A stretch of 64,000 nucleotides of DNA from an uncultured Neomegalonema sp. (GTDB taxonomy: Bacteria > Pseudomonadota > Alphaproteobacteria > Rhodobacterales > Rhodobacteraceae). The translations under genes were made by a program, and so were the position numbers. The notes beneath the pieces are model-generated. The model was given only the letters and a program-made list of their open reading frames with translations. It made no database searches and was not told the DNA's origin. The stretch spans positions 1 through 64,000 of the forward strand of contig CALDSD010000015.1 of assembly GCA_937911325.1 (NCBI GenBank). Direction: 5' to 3'. Of this stretch, positions 51,796 to 62,214 are shown piece by piece; position 1 is the stretch's first letter; every line of letters begins with the position of its first letter.

Positions 51796-52958
51796 GGGTG
51801 TCGACGGCGACTTCGGCCGAAATTCGTTTCTCGCTCGTTTATTCGGGGCTGTTTCTGGCGCTTGGCGCGCATCTCGCCTTTGGCCAGCTCTGGTACGAGG
51901 ACTGGGGGCTCGACCCGGCGGAGATCGGCTGGTTGAGCGCATTCGCAATCGCTGTGCGCATCGTCGCCGGCGTTGCGTTGCCGGCGCTCTCGGATTGGAT
52001 TGGAAAGCCGCGACGGTTCCTCGCCGTCTTGTCGCTGATCGGGGCGATGGCCGGCGTCGCGCATCTGGGCGTTGAGACGCGCACGGGGCTATACCTGCTG
52101 ACGGCTGTGCTGGCCTGCGCCTTTGCTGGGATGATCCCGTTGACCGACGCGCACGGTTACGCGGCGGCTGACCGCATGAAGTTCTCGTATCGACGCGCGC
52201 GCAGCGTCGGCTCGTTCGCCTTCCTGGCGGCGACGTTCTGTGTCGGGGCGATCGCCGAGCGGTTTGGCAATGACGTTGTGATGATTTGGATCGGCGCGTC
52301 GTTGGCGCTGGGCGCTTGGGCGGCTTTGGCTGCGCCGATGCACGGTCAGAAGACGCCGGGCCCTGTCTGGCGCGGATTGGGCGAGGTGCTGGCGCGTCCC
52401 GGCATCCCGATGTTCCTTTTGTGCGTGGCGTTTCTGAACGCGAGTCATGCTGTCTACTACGCGTACGGTTCGATCCACTGGCGCGCGATCGGCTACTCGG
52501 AGACGCTGATCGGCGGGCTTTGGGCATGGGGCGTTCTGGCGGAGATCGCGCTCTTCCTCGTCGGCAGGTCGGTGATCGAGCATCTTGGCCCCACCAGAGG
52601 TCTGGCGCTCGCCGGGCTCGCCGGAGCTGTGAGGTGGGGCGCGATGACGTTCGATCCAGGCATCGCCGCGCTTTTCGCCTTGCAGACTCTGCATGCGGCG
52701 ACGTTTGGCCTGATGCACCTGTCTGCGCTTGAGTTCATCGCCCGGACTGTTCCGGAAGCTCGACGCGCGACCGCGCAGGGTCTGATGTCGGCGATGGCCG
52801 GCGGGTTGGCGATGGTCGCCGCGACGGTTTTGGCGGCCTGGGCCTATCCGCTTTATGACGCCGCCGCTTACCTGATCGGCGCCTTCGCAGGTCTGGGCGG
52901 CGCGGTGGCGGCGGTCGTTCTGGCTCGGGCGCTCCGCGTTCAGCCCCACAAAACTTGA
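51792..52958 (+). CDS. MFS-family transporter (MFS_1-like)
   Basis: A 388-residue inner-membrane protein with about twelve hydrophobic segments. LFLALGAHLAFGQLWYEDWG and LSAFAIAVRIVAGVALPALS resemble the HcaT/phenylpropionate-type MFS_1-like group. LTDAHGYAAADRMKFSYRRA lies after the fourth helix. The substrate is unknown. The GTG at 51792 overlaps the moeA stop by four bases, so it may be translated from the moeA message. Its end overlaps the convergent epimerase gene by 19 bases. Confidence 0.85.
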   Translation: MRVSTATSAEIRFSLVYSGLFLALGAHLAFGQLWYEDWGLDPAEIGWLSAFAIAVRIVAGVALPALSDWIGKPRRFLAVLSLIGAMAGVAHLGVETRTGLYLLTAVLACAFAGMIPLTDAHGYAAADRMKFSYRRARSVGSFAFLAATFCVGAIAERFGNDVVMIWIGASLALGAWAALAAPMHGQKTPGPVWRGLGEVLARPGIPMFLLCVAFLNASHAVYYAYGSIHWRAIGYSETLIGGLWAWGVLAEIALFLVGRSVIEHLGPTRGLALAGLAGAVRWGAMTFDPGIAALFALQTLHAATFGLMHLSALEFIARTVPEARRATAQGLMSAMAGGLAMVAATVLAAWAYPLYDAAAYLIGAFAGLGGAVAAVVLARALRVQPHKT

Positions 52959-53932
52959 GGCGGCGTCGACATGGTGGCGCCGTCGAACCGGATGCCGGGC
53001 TGGCGATCCTCGGCGAGCAGCAGGGGGCCGTCGAGATCCACCGCCAGCGCGCCCTCTGACAGAAGATAGGCCGGCGCCATCGCGAGCGAGCCCGCCACCA
53101 TACACCCGATCATGATCTCAAAACCCTGCGCCGTCGCCGCGCTGCGCAACTCGATCGCAGCGGTAAGGCCCCCGGTCTTGTCGAGCTTGATGTTTGCGAC
53201 CTCGTACTTGCCGTGGAGATGCTCGAGATCATGGATCACGTGGCAGGATTCGTCGGCGCAGATGCGCGTCTTCAAGCCCATGCCCTTGATCACGTCGTCT
53301 TCGCTCGCAGGCAGGGGCTGCTCGATGAACAACGCATCGATCTCGCTGCAAACCGGATCCATGGCGGCGAGCGTTTCAGCGTCCCACCCCTCGTTGGCGT
53401 CTACAATCAGCTTCGCCGCCGGAGCCGCCTTGGCGATCGCTCTTAGTCGCGCGGCTTCGAGATCGATGTCGCGTTCGCCGAGCTTGACTTTGAGCACAGG
53501 GCGCTGGGCCTCGGCGGCGGCTTTGGCCATCGCCTCCGGCGTGTCGAGGCTGAGCGTATATGCGGTGACGGCGGAGGCTGGCGGGGACAGGCCTGCCAGC
53601 TCTGCGACGGGTTTACCGGTTCGCTTGGCCTCCAAGTCCCAGATCGCGCAATCGACGGCGTTGCGCGCGGCGCCCGGCGCAAGTGTTTGCTGCAGCTCGG
53701 TTCGATCCCGGACTGGATCCATTGTTTCGATCCGTTCCAACACGCCGTCCGGCGTTTCGCCGTACCGCGCATAAGGCGTGCATTCGCCGCGACCGGTATG
53801 AGCGCCGTCCGACGCCTCCACGACCACTGTCACGGCCTCGGTTTTCACGCCCCGCGCGATCTTGAAAGGCTTGGCCAGTGGCCATCGCTCGATGCGAGCC
53901 CGAACGGTCAGCGGTTTTGCGGTCGTTCTCAT
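52940..53932 (-). CDS. Dipeptide epimerase, enolase superfamily (L-Ala-D/L-Glu epimerase type)
   Basis: A 330-residue enolase-superfamily enzyme. The catalytic KxK is LKVKLGE, metal ligands lie in VDANEGWD, FIEQPLP and CADES, and the second Lys is in IKLDKTGG. This set is typical of muconate-lactonizing-subgroup dipeptide epimerases such as YcjG, which epimerise the Glu of L-Ala-D-Glu during murein peptide recycling. Exact dipeptide specificity cannot be told. It lies 22 bases after the cyclase gene on the same strand. Confidence 0.92.
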   Translation of the reverse strand: MRTTAKPLTVRARIERWPLAKPFKIARGVKTEAVTVVVEASDGAHTGRGECTPYARYGETPDGVLERIETMDPVRDRTELQQTLAPGAARNAVDCAIWDLEAKRTGKPVAELAGLSPPASAVTAYTLSLDTPEAMAKAAAEAQRPVLKVKLGERDIDLEAARLRAIAKAAPAAKLIVDANEGWDAETLAAMDPVCSEIDALFIEQPLPASEDDVIKGMGLKTRICADESCHVIHDLEHLHGKYEVANIKLDKTGGLTAAIELRSAATAQGFEIMIGCMVAGSLAMAPAYLLSEGALAVDLDGPLLLAEDRQPGIRFDGATMSTPPQVLWG

Positions 53933-53954
53933 GTTGGGGATCCTGTGCTGGCGA

Positions 53955-55928
53955 TCAGGCCAGTTGATAGATCGGCACCTGCTCCGTCCAGCCTTTCGGC
54001 GTCATGGAGCCGGTTTCAGCCAGACCCAGATTATCGTTCGAAAGCGCTTTTGCGCCAGGTCCGACGAGGACGTCGACGCCGCGCCTCGCGGCTTCGGCCT
54101 GCAGCCGCGCCGCCAAAGTCGCCGCCGCGCCGATCGCTGTGTAATCGAAGCGCTCCTCGGTGCCCATGTTGCCGACGACGCAGACGCCGCTTTCAATGCC
54201 GATCGACATCGCCAGCGGCGGCAGACCCTGCTTGGCCAACTCCTTGTTCAGGCGCTTCAACGCCTTGCGCATGTTGCGCGCCGCCGTGCAGGCGAGGTCT
54301 GCGTGATCTTCACGCGGGACCGGCGCATTCCAGAGCGCCATCACGCAATCGCCCATGAACTTGTCGATGGCGCCGCCCTGGAGTTTGATCTCGCGCCCCA
54401 TTGCGGCAAGGAAGGCGGTCAACAGACGCGAGAGACCTTTGGGATCGTCTCGAAAGTTCGCAGTCAGATGCCCGAACTCTCGGATGTCGCAATACATGAC
54501 CGTAATCTCTTGCTCTTCGGCTTGACCGAGCGAGAGCTTTTCAGGGGTGTCCTCGATCTGGCGAATGAACTCCGGGTCGAGATACCGCTCGAACGCCGCG
54601 CGGATCCTGGCGCGCCCTTCTTCTTCGACGACGCTGCGCGAGGCGGCGCCGACGGCGAAAACAAGAAAGGCCGCAGTGACGGGCAGCACAGGATCGATCA
54701 GAAGGCGCGCGCTCTCGAAGATCGCCCACGAGCCCAAGACGGCGAGCCCTGCGGCGCTGAGCCCGATCAATCCTTGCCAACGCGTCGCCCAACGTCCGGC
54801 GCTGATCACCAGGAGCCCGAGAAGCGCCGCAAGCATCATCTCGGCGCCCAACGCCCAGTCGGGGCGCCGTAGAAAGCCGCCGCCTTCCGTGCGCGGCAAG
54901 AGCGCTTGCTCGAGCGCTTCAACATGCAAGAGAGCGGCGTCGATCGTCTCGATTGGGGTCGCCCGGGCTTCGCTCAAACCCTCGGCCATCGCTCCGACCA
55001 CCAGGATCTTGCCTTGAAGGTCCGTCGCCGAGCCGTCGAGCACCTCAGCCGCCGAAATGACGCGTTCAGGGGCCGGAGGCGTGAAGTGCAGCAGCGCAGC
55101 GCCCGTCGCATCTGTGAAGAAGGCTTGTTCGCCCACCTTGGCGGCGACGAGCCTGCCTTCGCCGAACGGGTCGAGTTCGTTGGCTCCGCCTGCGACGCGG
55201 AGCTGAACCGTCGAAATCGCATCGACGGCTCGAAGCGTTTCAACAAAGAGGCTCGGATGCAGAACAGGTTCCGCGTCTTCGAGGTTTCGAGGCGGTTGTG
55301 CGATTTGCACGGTTGGCGCGCGTCGGGTCACGCCGTCATCGTCCGCCGGCAAAGTGATCGAGCCCAATCCTGCCGCGCCATCCAACAGGCCGGTATCGGG
55401 CGCTGTCGCGCTGAGATAGTCGGGGATCATGATCGCGCCGTCCGCCGACAGCGGGCCGGAGAACGCAAAGGTCGCTTTTGCGCCCGGCGCGTCGTCGCGC
55501 GGCGTGTCCGCCATCACCAGGCTGAGCACAACCGGAATGCGCGCCGCCGCGTCTGCAAGACGCGCGTCCGCTTCGAAGTCGTCGCCTTCCGCAAACAGAA
55601 TCGCAAAAGCGATCGCGAGGGCCCCGGCGTCGGCGGCCCGATCGACCAGCTCGGCGATGCGATCACGCGGCCAGGGCCACCTGCCATACGCGTCCAGGCT
55701 GGGCTCGTCGATTGCGATCAAGCGGACGTTCGCGTCGATCCACTCGCGCGGGGCCACACGCTGAAAACTGTCGAAAGTCCGTTCGCGCAGGCTTGTCATC
55801 AGCCCGCTCGGGTCAGTTTGCGCCCACGCCAACAAGCCCACAAGCGCGAGCGCCGGCGGGCCAAACGCGAAAAAACGGCGTCGGATTCGCCGCCAACCGC
55901 TCGAAATGACAGTGCGCAATCGGGTCAC
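53955..55928 (-). CDS. Adenylate/guanylate cyclase with CHASE2 sensor domain
   Basis: A 657-residue class III nucleotide cyclase. After an N-terminal helix comes a periplasmic CHASE2 domain (~40-330, with AIDEPSLDAYGRWPWPRDRI), three membrane helices (~355-425) and a cytoplasmic cyclase domain (~460-655). The metal-binding Asp residues lie in MYCDIREFG and KFMGDCVMALWNAP. It would make cAMP or cGMP in response to an unknown outside signal. No effector gene is near; the downstream gene is a dipeptide epimerase, a possible link to murein peptides. Confidence 0.92.
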   Translation of the reverse strand: MTRLRTVISSGWRRIRRRFFAFGPPALALVGLLAWAQTDPSGLMTSLRERTFDSFQRVAPREWIDANVRLIAIDEPSLDAYGRWPWPRDRIAELVDRAADAGALAIAFAILFAEGDDFEADARLADAAARIPVVLSLVMADTPRDDAPGAKATFAFSGPLSADGAIMIPDYLSATAPDTGLLDGAAGLGSITLPADDDGVTRRAPTVQIAQPPRNLEDAEPVLHPSLFVETLRAVDAISTVQLRVAGGANELDPFGEGRLVAAKVGEQAFFTDATGAALLHFTPPAPERVISAAEVLDGSATDLQGKILVVGAMAEGLSEARATPIETIDAALLHVEALEQALLPRTEGGGFLRRPDWALGAEMMLAALLGLLVISAGRWATRWQGLIGLSAAGLAVLGSWAIFESARLLIDPVLPVTAAFLVFAVGAASRSVVEEEGRARIRAAFERYLDPEFIRQIEDTPEKLSLGQAEEQEITVMYCDIREFGHLTANFRDDPKGLSRLLTAFLAAMGREIKLQGGAIDKFMGDCVMALWNAPVPREDHADLACTAARNMRKALKRLNKELAKQGLPPLAMSIGIESGVCVVGNMGTEERFDYTAIGAAATLAARLQAEAARRGVDVLVGPGAKALSNDNLGLAETGSMTPKGWTEQVPIYQLA

Positions 55929-56051
55929 CGGGTTAGTCGCCGCTCTTCGCAGCCAGGCGACTCTAACCTTTGGAAAAGCAGTTGGAAACGATGCGCGGAG
56001 GTCTGCGGCGCAGACGCCGGCGCGCGTCGGATGCGGCGGCGTCGGACGTCG

Positions 56052-57803
56052 TCAACCGAAGCGACCGGAGGCGCGGCCCAACAACATGAAGGCGCGACCC
56101 GTTCGCGTGTCGGCCAATTCGACGACCAAAGACGGATCCGCCGCCTCCACCATCAGGCGCGAGGCCATGCTCTCGTAACGATCCAGGAACCTCTCCGCCG
56201 TCTCGTTGAAGCCCGACCGATCTTCAAACGCGGTGATCGTGTCTTCGATCGCATCGGCGTTTCGGATGCCCCCCAGGTCGATCGCGTTGGTCCGGTTCTT
56301 GTCCATCAAGTAGGACCGCCACGCAGCCGCGTCGGCATGATGCGGCTTGAGGTCCTCCATAAAGAGGCCGATGTCGGCCAGTCCGGAGAGCGCGTCTTCA
56401 GCGGTTTGCAGCAGGTTGGCGGCGTCCCGATCCGACAAGACAGCGTATAGGGCGTCGAGAGTGTCGCGATCTTCTTCACTGTCTGGAAAGTTCGCAGCGC
56501 GGATGAACTGCGTCCAATCCAGCCCCGACGACCCGCGCTTGGCTGGCGAGACGAGATCCGCTTCATCCGCCGAGACCTGCGCCTGCACGTCGCGCGCAGG
56601 CGTGCGGGCGGGGGTTTTTGCAGCCACGCTCTCATTGCCGGCCATGCCGACATCCGCCTGATTGTCGCGGCTCCGAGCGGTTTGAGTGCGCAGTCGGTCA
56701 AGCTGACGCTTGAGTTCCTCGATCTGACCAGGGCTCTGGTCTTCGTCCGATGCAGAATCGACGGTGGCCGCGGCGCGGGCCTCCGCTTGCGAGAGGGGCG
56801 CATGCGCCGCCGCCTTCTCCCTGGCTGTCGGACCTTCGCCGCTTCTCGTCGCTGAATTCGCGCCGCTCGACAGCTCGGTCAGTCGCGCCGCCGCTCGCTC
56901 CAACGACAAGAGCGTGTCCGACATACGCGCGGTCATCTCCCCGCCGCCTTGCCCGCCGGTGAGGGCGTTGAGCGGTCCGGCTTCCGCGCGGATCTCCTCA
57001 AGCAGACTCTGTAACGCGACGCGCTGCGATTCCAGGCGGGAAGCAGTTTCGGCGACGCCGCGCTCCGTCTCGGAAATGGCGAGCTGAAGATCGCTCACCG
57101 AACGGGTCGCGCGGTCAATCTCCGCCTGGATGGATGAAGGATCCAGACCCGACGCCGCGGCGCTCAAGCCGTGCGCTCCGCGCGACATGTGGCCGCCGCC
57201 CAATCCGGCGAGCGCGCTTGTCTCGGTCAGCTGGGCGGTCAACTCGGCGAGTCGGCGAGCCTCGATCCGCAGATCTCTTGCGCGCCGCGCCTGAAGCGCC
57301 GTCATCCACAAAAACGCCAGCGGGCCGATCGCCAGCGCTCCAATAACGGTCAAAGACGAGGCCGGCAGCGTTTCAAACGCATCAAGCAACGCCGCTGGCG
57401 TGTTGGCCGGAAGCTGGTGGTAGCCGATGGCGAAGGCGCAGACGGCGCTGACCCAGACCAAAGACAGAAAACTAGCCCAAACCCATATCCCGGCGCCGCC
57501 AGAGGTCTGCTCGCGCGGCGTCGCGACCTTGGCGATGGGAGCGGTTTTCTCGACCGGGAGGGGCTTTTTCGCGCTCGTCGCCCGTCGCGCAGAGGTCGCC
57601 GCCGGCGGCGGATCCTGGAAGCTGTCGCTGAAGCCTGCGTCTGACAGCGGGTCGTCCGATTGTGGAAACTCGAACGCTCCATCGTAGCTGTCGTCGACAA
57701 TGACCGAGCGCCGGCTCCGTGGCGCTTCGTCGGACATGCTTGCGAAGCCGGGTTCAGGACGACCGCGACCGCGGGACGAGGAGTCGTCGGAAAGGCTCAT
57801 CAT
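56052..57803 (-). CDS. Membrane-anchored coiled-coil protein, unknown
   Basis: A ~583-residue protein I cannot assign. The first ~100 residues are disordered and rich in Ser, Pro, Asp and Lys. Two membrane helices follow (IWVWASFLSLVWVSAVCAF and SLTVIGALAIGPLAFLWM). Next come ~150 residues of coiled coil, a low-complexity linker and a helical C-terminal domain. The ATG at 57803 has GAAGGAACCG upstream. The layout recalls polar scaffold proteins of stalked bacteria such as TipN, but I see no alignable motif. It lies upstream of the cyclase gene on the same strand. Confidence 0.75.
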   Translation of the reverse strand: MMSLSDDSSSRGRGRPEPGFASMSDEAPRSRRSVIVDDSYDGAFEFPQSDDPLSDAGFSDSFQDPPPAATSARRATSAKKPLPVEKTAPIAKVATPREQTSGGAGIWVWASFLSLVWVSAVCAFAIGYHQLPANTPAALLDAFETLPASSLTVIGALAIGPLAFLWMTALQARRARDLRIEARRLAELTAQLTETSALAGLGGGHMSRGAHGLSAAASGLDPSSIQAEIDRATRSVSDLQLAISETERGVAETASRLESQRVALQSLLEEIRAEAGPLNALTGGQGGGEMTARMSDTLLSLERAAARLTELSSGANSATRSGEGPTAREKAAAHAPLSQAEARAAATVDSASDEDQSPGQIEELKRQLDRLRTQTARSRDNQADVGMAGNESVAAKTPARTPARDVQAQVSADEADLVSPAKRGSSGLDWTQFIRAANFPDSEEDRDTLDALYAVLSDRDAANLLQTAEDALSGLADIGLFMEDLKPHHADAAAWRSYLMDKNRTNAIDLGGIRNADAIEDTITAFEDRSGFNETAERFLDRYESMASRLMVEAADPSLVVELADTRTGRAFMLLGRASGRFG

Positions 57804-58033
57804 CGGTTCCTTCGTGGCCAGTCCCTTATGCAAGACGAGGGATAACGCATTTGGCTGGCGACTGCTCGACCCATCACGTCGTCGCGCAATTCTTGATCAA
57901 GCCCATCCACGTCCATCGCGACTTCAGGACTTCGAAACAAGCCTGATTAGTCGCAATGGATGCGGCCATCACAAGGCAGCCTGGCGACAACCTCTCGTTT
58001 TCATGCAAGGAGAACACCAGGCACGACCTGTCG

Positions 58034-58507
58034 TCAGACGAACTTGACGGCGGTGATCTCGTAAGAACGGCCGCCGCCCGGCGTCATCACTTCAACGCTA
58101 TCGCCTTCTTCCTTGCCGATCAGCGCGCGGGCGAGAGGCGAGTTAACATTCAAGCGGCCAGCTTCGATGTCTGCTTCGACTTCGCCGACGATCTGATACG
58201 TCTTTTCCTCTTCCGTATCTTCGTCGACGAGATCGACCGTCGCGCCGAATTTGATGGTGTCGCCGCCGACTTTGCGCGGATCAATGATATCAGCCCGTGA
58301 GATCATGCCTTCGAGCTCTAAGATCCGGCCTTCTATGAAGCTCTGCTTTTCGCGCGCCGAGTGGTATTCGGCGTTCTCCGAGAGGTCGCCGTGCTCGCGC
58401 GCCTCTGCGATCGCCTTGATGATGTTCGGGCGCTCTTCAGACTTTAGCTGCTTCAACTCCACCTGCAGCTTTTCGTAGCCTGCGGCGGTCATTGGGATCT
58501 TGTCCAT
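58034..58507 (-). CDS. greA: Transcription elongation factor GreA
   Basis: A 157-residue GreA, which rescues backtracked RNA polymerase by stimulating transcript cleavage. The N-terminal coiled coil has [18 protein letters not shown] and the tip [18 protein letters not shown] with the catalytic Asp-Glu pair. The C-terminal FKBP-like domain follows, with [14 protein letters not shown]. It lies about 100 bases after carB, a frequent alphaproteobacterial order, separated by a GC-rich hairpin. Confidence 0.97.
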   Translation of the reverse strand: MDKIPMTAAGYEKLQVELKQLKSEERPNIIKAIAEAREHGDLSENAEYHSAREKQSFIEGRILELEGMISRADIIDPRKVGGDTIKFGATVDLVDEDTEEEKTYQIVGEVEADIEAGRLNVNSPLARALIGKEEGDSVEVMTPGGGRSYEITAVKFV

Positions 58508-58566
58508 TCCTACTCCTCCGCGAGACGCCCTCCCAATCCAGGAGCGGGCGCCGCGAGATACAGAAA

Positions 58567-58590
58567 CCGCGCCGGATGGATCCGGCGCGG
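58567..58590 (-). terminator. GC-rich hairpin between carB and greA
   Basis: CCGCGCCGGAT and ATCCGGCGCGG form an 11-bp inverted repeat with a two-base centre. On the minus strand it is followed by TTTCTGTAT. It probably ends or attenuates carB transcription before greA. Confidence 0.6.
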
Positions 58591-58604
58591 CGTCGGTCGC
58601 TTAG

Positions 58605-61600
58605 TTAAGCGGCTGGGAAGTAGGATTGCAATGGGGCTACGTCTAGCCCCCCCGATGTCGCTTCGTCACGTAAGTTCTCAATTGCGCGCACCGCGGCCGC
58701 GGCGCCGGCGGCCGTCGTATAGTACGGCATCTTCCGGTTGAGCGCGGTCGCCCGAATGTCGAAGCTATCTCGCAACGATTGAGCGCCTTCGGTGGTGTTG
58801 AAAACCAGAGAAATCTCGCCGTTCTTCATGAGATCGACGATATGTGGTCTGCCTTCGAAGACCTTGTTGACCCGCTTGGTCTCCACGCCGTTTTCAATCA
58901 GAAAGGACGCTGTGCCATCCGTTGCAACGATGGAAAACCCGAGTTGTTTCAGTCGTTTGGCCGAGTCCAGTATGGTGGTCTTGTCGCTGTCTTTCACCGA
59001 GATGAAGACAGCGCCGTCATTCGGCAATGTCACGCCGGCGCCCAGTTGGCTCTTTAGAAACGCGCGGTTGAAGCCTCGGTCGAGCCCCATAACCTCGCCG
59101 GTCGAGCGCATTTCGGGTCCAAGGATCGTATCGACGCCGGGGAAACGCGCGAATGGAAGCACCGCTTCCTTAACGGCGACATGGTCTTTGGGCGCCGGAA
59201 TGGGCGCAAAGTCTGAAAGCGATTCGCCAGCCATGATCCGTGCGGCGATCTTGGCGATCGGCCGTCCCACAGCTTTCGCGACGAACGGCACCGTGCGAGA
59301 GGCCCGCGGATTCGCTTCGAGAACGAAAATCTCGCCATCCTTCACAGCGAACTGAATGTTGATAAGTCCGCGGACGTCCAACCCTTCGGCCAGAGCCACG
59401 CTTTGCGCTTCGATCTCTGCGATCGTCGCATCGGGCAGGGAAAAGGGCGGCAGCGAGCAGGCGCTGTCGCCAGAATGCACGCCGGCCTCTTCGATATGCT
59501 CCATAACGCCCGCCACGCGAACGGTTTCGCCATCCGAGAGCGCGTCGACATCGATCTCGATTGCTCCGGACAGATAACTGTCGAGCAGCACCGGGCTCGC
59601 TCCGGAGACTTCAACGGCCTCGTTGATGTAGCGCTCGAGGCCGTCGCGGTCGCGCACGATCTCCATACCGCGCCCCCCTAGCACGAAGGAGGGGCGGATC
59701 ACCAATGGATAGCCGATCTTCTCAGCGACGGCGTGCGCTTCCGCAGGCGAGCGCGCGGTGCCGTTGAGGGGTTGCTGCAACCGCAGTCGCGCCAAGAGCT
59801 CCTGGAACTGTTCGCGGTCCTCAGCGAGGTCGATCGAATCGGGCTGGGTGCCAAGAATTGGGATGCCCGCGGCCTCCAGGGCTCGCGCAAGCTTCAGAGG
59901 CGTCTGTCCCCCGAACTGCACGATGACCCCGTGGAGGGTCCCGTTGGAGCGCTCTTTTTCAATGATCTCGACGACGTCTTCCGGGGTCAGCGGTTCAAAG
60001 TAGAGGCGGTCTGACGTGTCGTAATCGGTGGAGACCGTCTCGGGGTTGCAATTGACCATCACCGTTTCGTAGCCGGCGTCCGACAGTGCAAAACATGCGT
60101 GGCAGCAGCAGTAGTCGAACTCAATGCCCTGACCGATCCGGTTCGGACCGCCGCCGAGGATAACGACTTTCTTGCGGTCGCTCGGCCGGGCCTCGCACTC
60201 TGTGCCCCCCATGTGCCCGACTTCGTATGTCGAGTACATATACGGGGTCTGTGCTTCGAACTCGGCGGCGCAGGTGTCGATCCGTTTGTAAACCGGACGC
60301 ACGTCGAGCGCCTTGCGCACATCGCGGACGGCGATCTCGGGCATGTTGGCGAGCTTGGCCAGACGCGCGTCCGAGAAACCCATCTGCTTGAGCAGATGGA
60401 GGCGCGGCGCCTCGTCGGGCAGACCGTTTTCAATGACCGATGCTTCGGCCGAAACGATCTCGTCAATCCGCTCGAGGAACCAAGGATCAAACTTTGTCGC
60501 CCGGTGAACAGCTTCAACGGTCATGCCCTCGCGCAGAGCCTGCGCCGCGGCGCGAAGCCGGTCCGGGGTTTGCTCGGAGAGTTTGCGGACCACGGCTTCT
60601 CGCCGGTCTTCCGGCGACATCTCGACATTCTCTGGCGCGATCTCGATCTCATCGAGGCCTGTGAGGCCGGTTTCCATCGACCTCAGCGCCTTCTGCAGGC
60701 TTTCATGGAAACTGCGGCCGATCGCCATGACCTCGCAGACCGCCTTCATCGCGGTGGTCAGTTCGGGCTTGGCCCCGGGAAACTTCTCGAACGCGAAGCG
60801 CGGGATTTTCGTCACCACGTAGTCGATGCTCGGCTCAAAGCTCGCCGGCGTGACCTTGGTGATGTCGTTGTCGAGTTCGTCGAGGGTGTAGCCGACCGCA
60901 AGCTTCGCGGCGATCTTTGCGATCGGGAAGCCCGTCGCCTTTGACGCCAGGGCCGACGAGCGCGAAACGCGCGGGTTCATCTCGATCACGACCATCCGGC
61001 CGTCGGCGGGGTTGACCGCCCACTGCACGTTCGAGCCGCCGGTCTCAACCCCGATCTTGCGCAGAACGGCGATCGAGGCGTTGCGCATCATCTGGTATTC
61101 TTTGTCGGTCAGCGTCAGCGCGGGCGCGACGGTGATCGAGTCGCCCGTATGCACGCCCATCGGGTCGACGTTCTCGATGGAACATACGATGATCGCATTG
61201 TCCGCCTTGTCGCGGACGACCTCCATCTCGAATTCCTTCCACCCCAACAGGCTTTCGTCGATCAGGATCTGAGCAACCGGCGAGGCCTCCAATCCGCTGC
61301 GGCAGATGGTTTCGAAATCCTCGCGGTTGTAGGCGACGCCGCCGCCGGTGCCGCCCAGAGTGAAGGCGGGGCGGATGATCGCCGGCAGCCCGATGTCTTC
61401 GAGAGTGTTCAGCGCCGTCGACATGCCCGCGGCGTAATCGAACGAGCCGTCTTCTTTCTTCGGCGCGGTGACGATCGAGGCGCGGGGGTTCTCCAACCCG
61501 ATCTCGTCCATCGCCTTTCGGAACTTGTCGCGATCTTCGGCCTTCTCGATCGCCTCGCGGTCCGCGCCGATCAACTCGACTCCGAATTTCTCGAGCACGC

Positions 61601-61916
61601 CCATGTCGGCCAGCGACATCGCGGTGTTGAGCCCTGTCTGTCCGCCCATCGTCGGAAGAATCGCGTCCGGCCGCTCCTTCTCGATGATCTTCGCGACGAT
61701 CTCTGGAGTGATCGGCTCGATGTATGTGGCGTCCGCAAGCTCCGGATCGGTCATGATCGTGGCCGGGTTGGAGTTCACCAATACGACCCGGTAGCCCTCT
61801 TCCTTGAGGGCTTTCACCGCCTGTGCGCCCGAGTAGTCGAACTCGCACGCCTGTCCGATCACGATAGGACCGGCGCCGATGATCATGATGGAAGAGAGGT
61901 CTTCACGTCTGGGCAT
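58605..61916 (-). CDS. carB: Carbamoyl-phosphate synthase, large subunit
   Basis: A 1103-residue synthetase that makes carbamoyl phosphate for arginine and pyrimidines, using ammonia delivered by CarA. Two homologous ATP-grasp halves are visible: [20 protein letters not shown] and [11 protein letters not shown] in the first, [20 protein letters not shown] and [10 protein letters not shown] in the second. A C-terminal MGS-like regulatory domain (from ~residue 960) has [10 protein letters not shown]. The ATG at 61916 begins the conserved MPRREDL; the long upstream frame is not conserved. carA is not adjacent. The gene is divergent from a lipoprotein gene. Confidence 0.97.
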   Translation of the reverse strand: MPRREDLSSIMIIGAGPIVIGQACEFDYSGAQAVKALKEEGYRVVLVNSNPATIMTDPELADATYIEPITPEIVAKIIEKERPDAILPTMGGQTGLNTAMSLADMGVLEKFGVELIGADREAIEKAEDRDKFRKAMDEIGLENPRASIVTAPKKEDGSFDYAAGMSTALNTLEDIGLPAIIRPAFTLGGTGGGVAYNREDFETICRSGLEASPVAQILIDESLLGWKEFEMEVVRDKADNAIIVCSIENVDPMGVHTGDSITVAPALTLTDKEYQMMRNASIAVLRKIGVETGGSNVQWAVNPADGRMVVIEMNPRVSRSSALASKATGFPIAKIAAKLAVGYTLDELDNDITKVTPASFEPSIDYVVTKIPRFAFEKFPGAKPELTTAMKAVCEVMAIGRSFHESLQKALRSMETGLTGLDEIEIAPENVEMSPEDRREAVVRKLSEQTPDRLRAAAQALREGMTVEAVHRATKFDPWFLERIDEIVSAEASVIENGLPDEAPRLHLLKQMGFSDARLAKLANMPEIAVRDVRKALDVRPVYKRIDTCAAEFEAQTPYMYSTYEVGHMGGTECEARPSDRKKVVILGGGPNRIGQGIEFDYCCCHACFALSDAGYETVMVNCNPETVSTDYDTSDRLYFEPLTPEDVVEIIEKERSNGTLHGVIVQFGGQTPLKLARALEAAGIPILGTQPDSIDLAEDREQFQELLARLRLQQPLNGTARSPAEAHAVAEKIGYPLVIRPSFVLGGRGMEIVRDRDGLERYINEAVEVSGASPVLLDSYLSGAIEIDVDALSDGETVRVAGVMEHIEEAGVHSGDSACSLPPFSLPDATIAEIEAQSVALAEGLDVRGLINIQFAVKDGEIFVLEANPRASRTVPFVAKAVGRPIAKIAARIMAGESLSDFAPIPAPKDHVAVKEAVLPFARFPGVDTILGPEMRSTGEVMGLDRGFNRAFLKSQLGAGVTLPNDGAVFISVKDSDKTTILDSAKRLKQLGFSIVATDGTASFLIENGVETKRVNKVFEGRPHIVDLMKNGEISLVFNTTEGAQSLRDSFDIRATALNRKMPYYTTAAGAAAAVRAIENLRDEATSGGLDVAPLQSYFPAA

Positions 61917-62214
61917 TTGGGTCCTCGAAACCGTCGTGTCGCCTGAAACTGCTCGCGCGCTCGTCGTCGCGTCCACGTTCAAGGGGGCGCGCAAGGAGCA
62001 CGGGGTCTGGGCAAAATTGCGAGGGTTATACGCGCCGCGCGCGCGGACGCAAGGACGGCGTCGCGGTCGGTGGTCGTCAGACGACTGTCGCGATTTCGCC
62101 GCACCCGATCGCCGCTGCGCCGTCTTTGTCGAAATTTCATCGGCCTCGATGCCGAAAGTGGTTAATTCTTTTGCATCGCGCGGGGAGGCGCAGATCAAAA
62201 TGCTGGGGGACCCT
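61917..62214. other. Divergent intergenic region, carB / lipoprotein
   Basis: This 298-base spacer separates carB from the divergent lipoprotein gene and must hold both promoters. Open frames cross it from both sides but show no conserved domain or signal peptide. GGGGAGG (62182-62188) and GGGGGA (62204-62209) are ribosome-site candidates for the lipoprotein. Confidence 0.5.

Noticed and set aside
50620-52527. 635-codon minus-strand open frame opposite moeA and the MFS gene
   Set aside because: Highly Arg/Ser/Pro-rich composition and antisense to two conserved genes.
54906-56450. 514-codon plus-strand open frame opposite the cyclase and coiled-coil genes
   Set aside because: Antisense shadow with Arg-rich composition; the minus-strand genes have clear domains and start signals.
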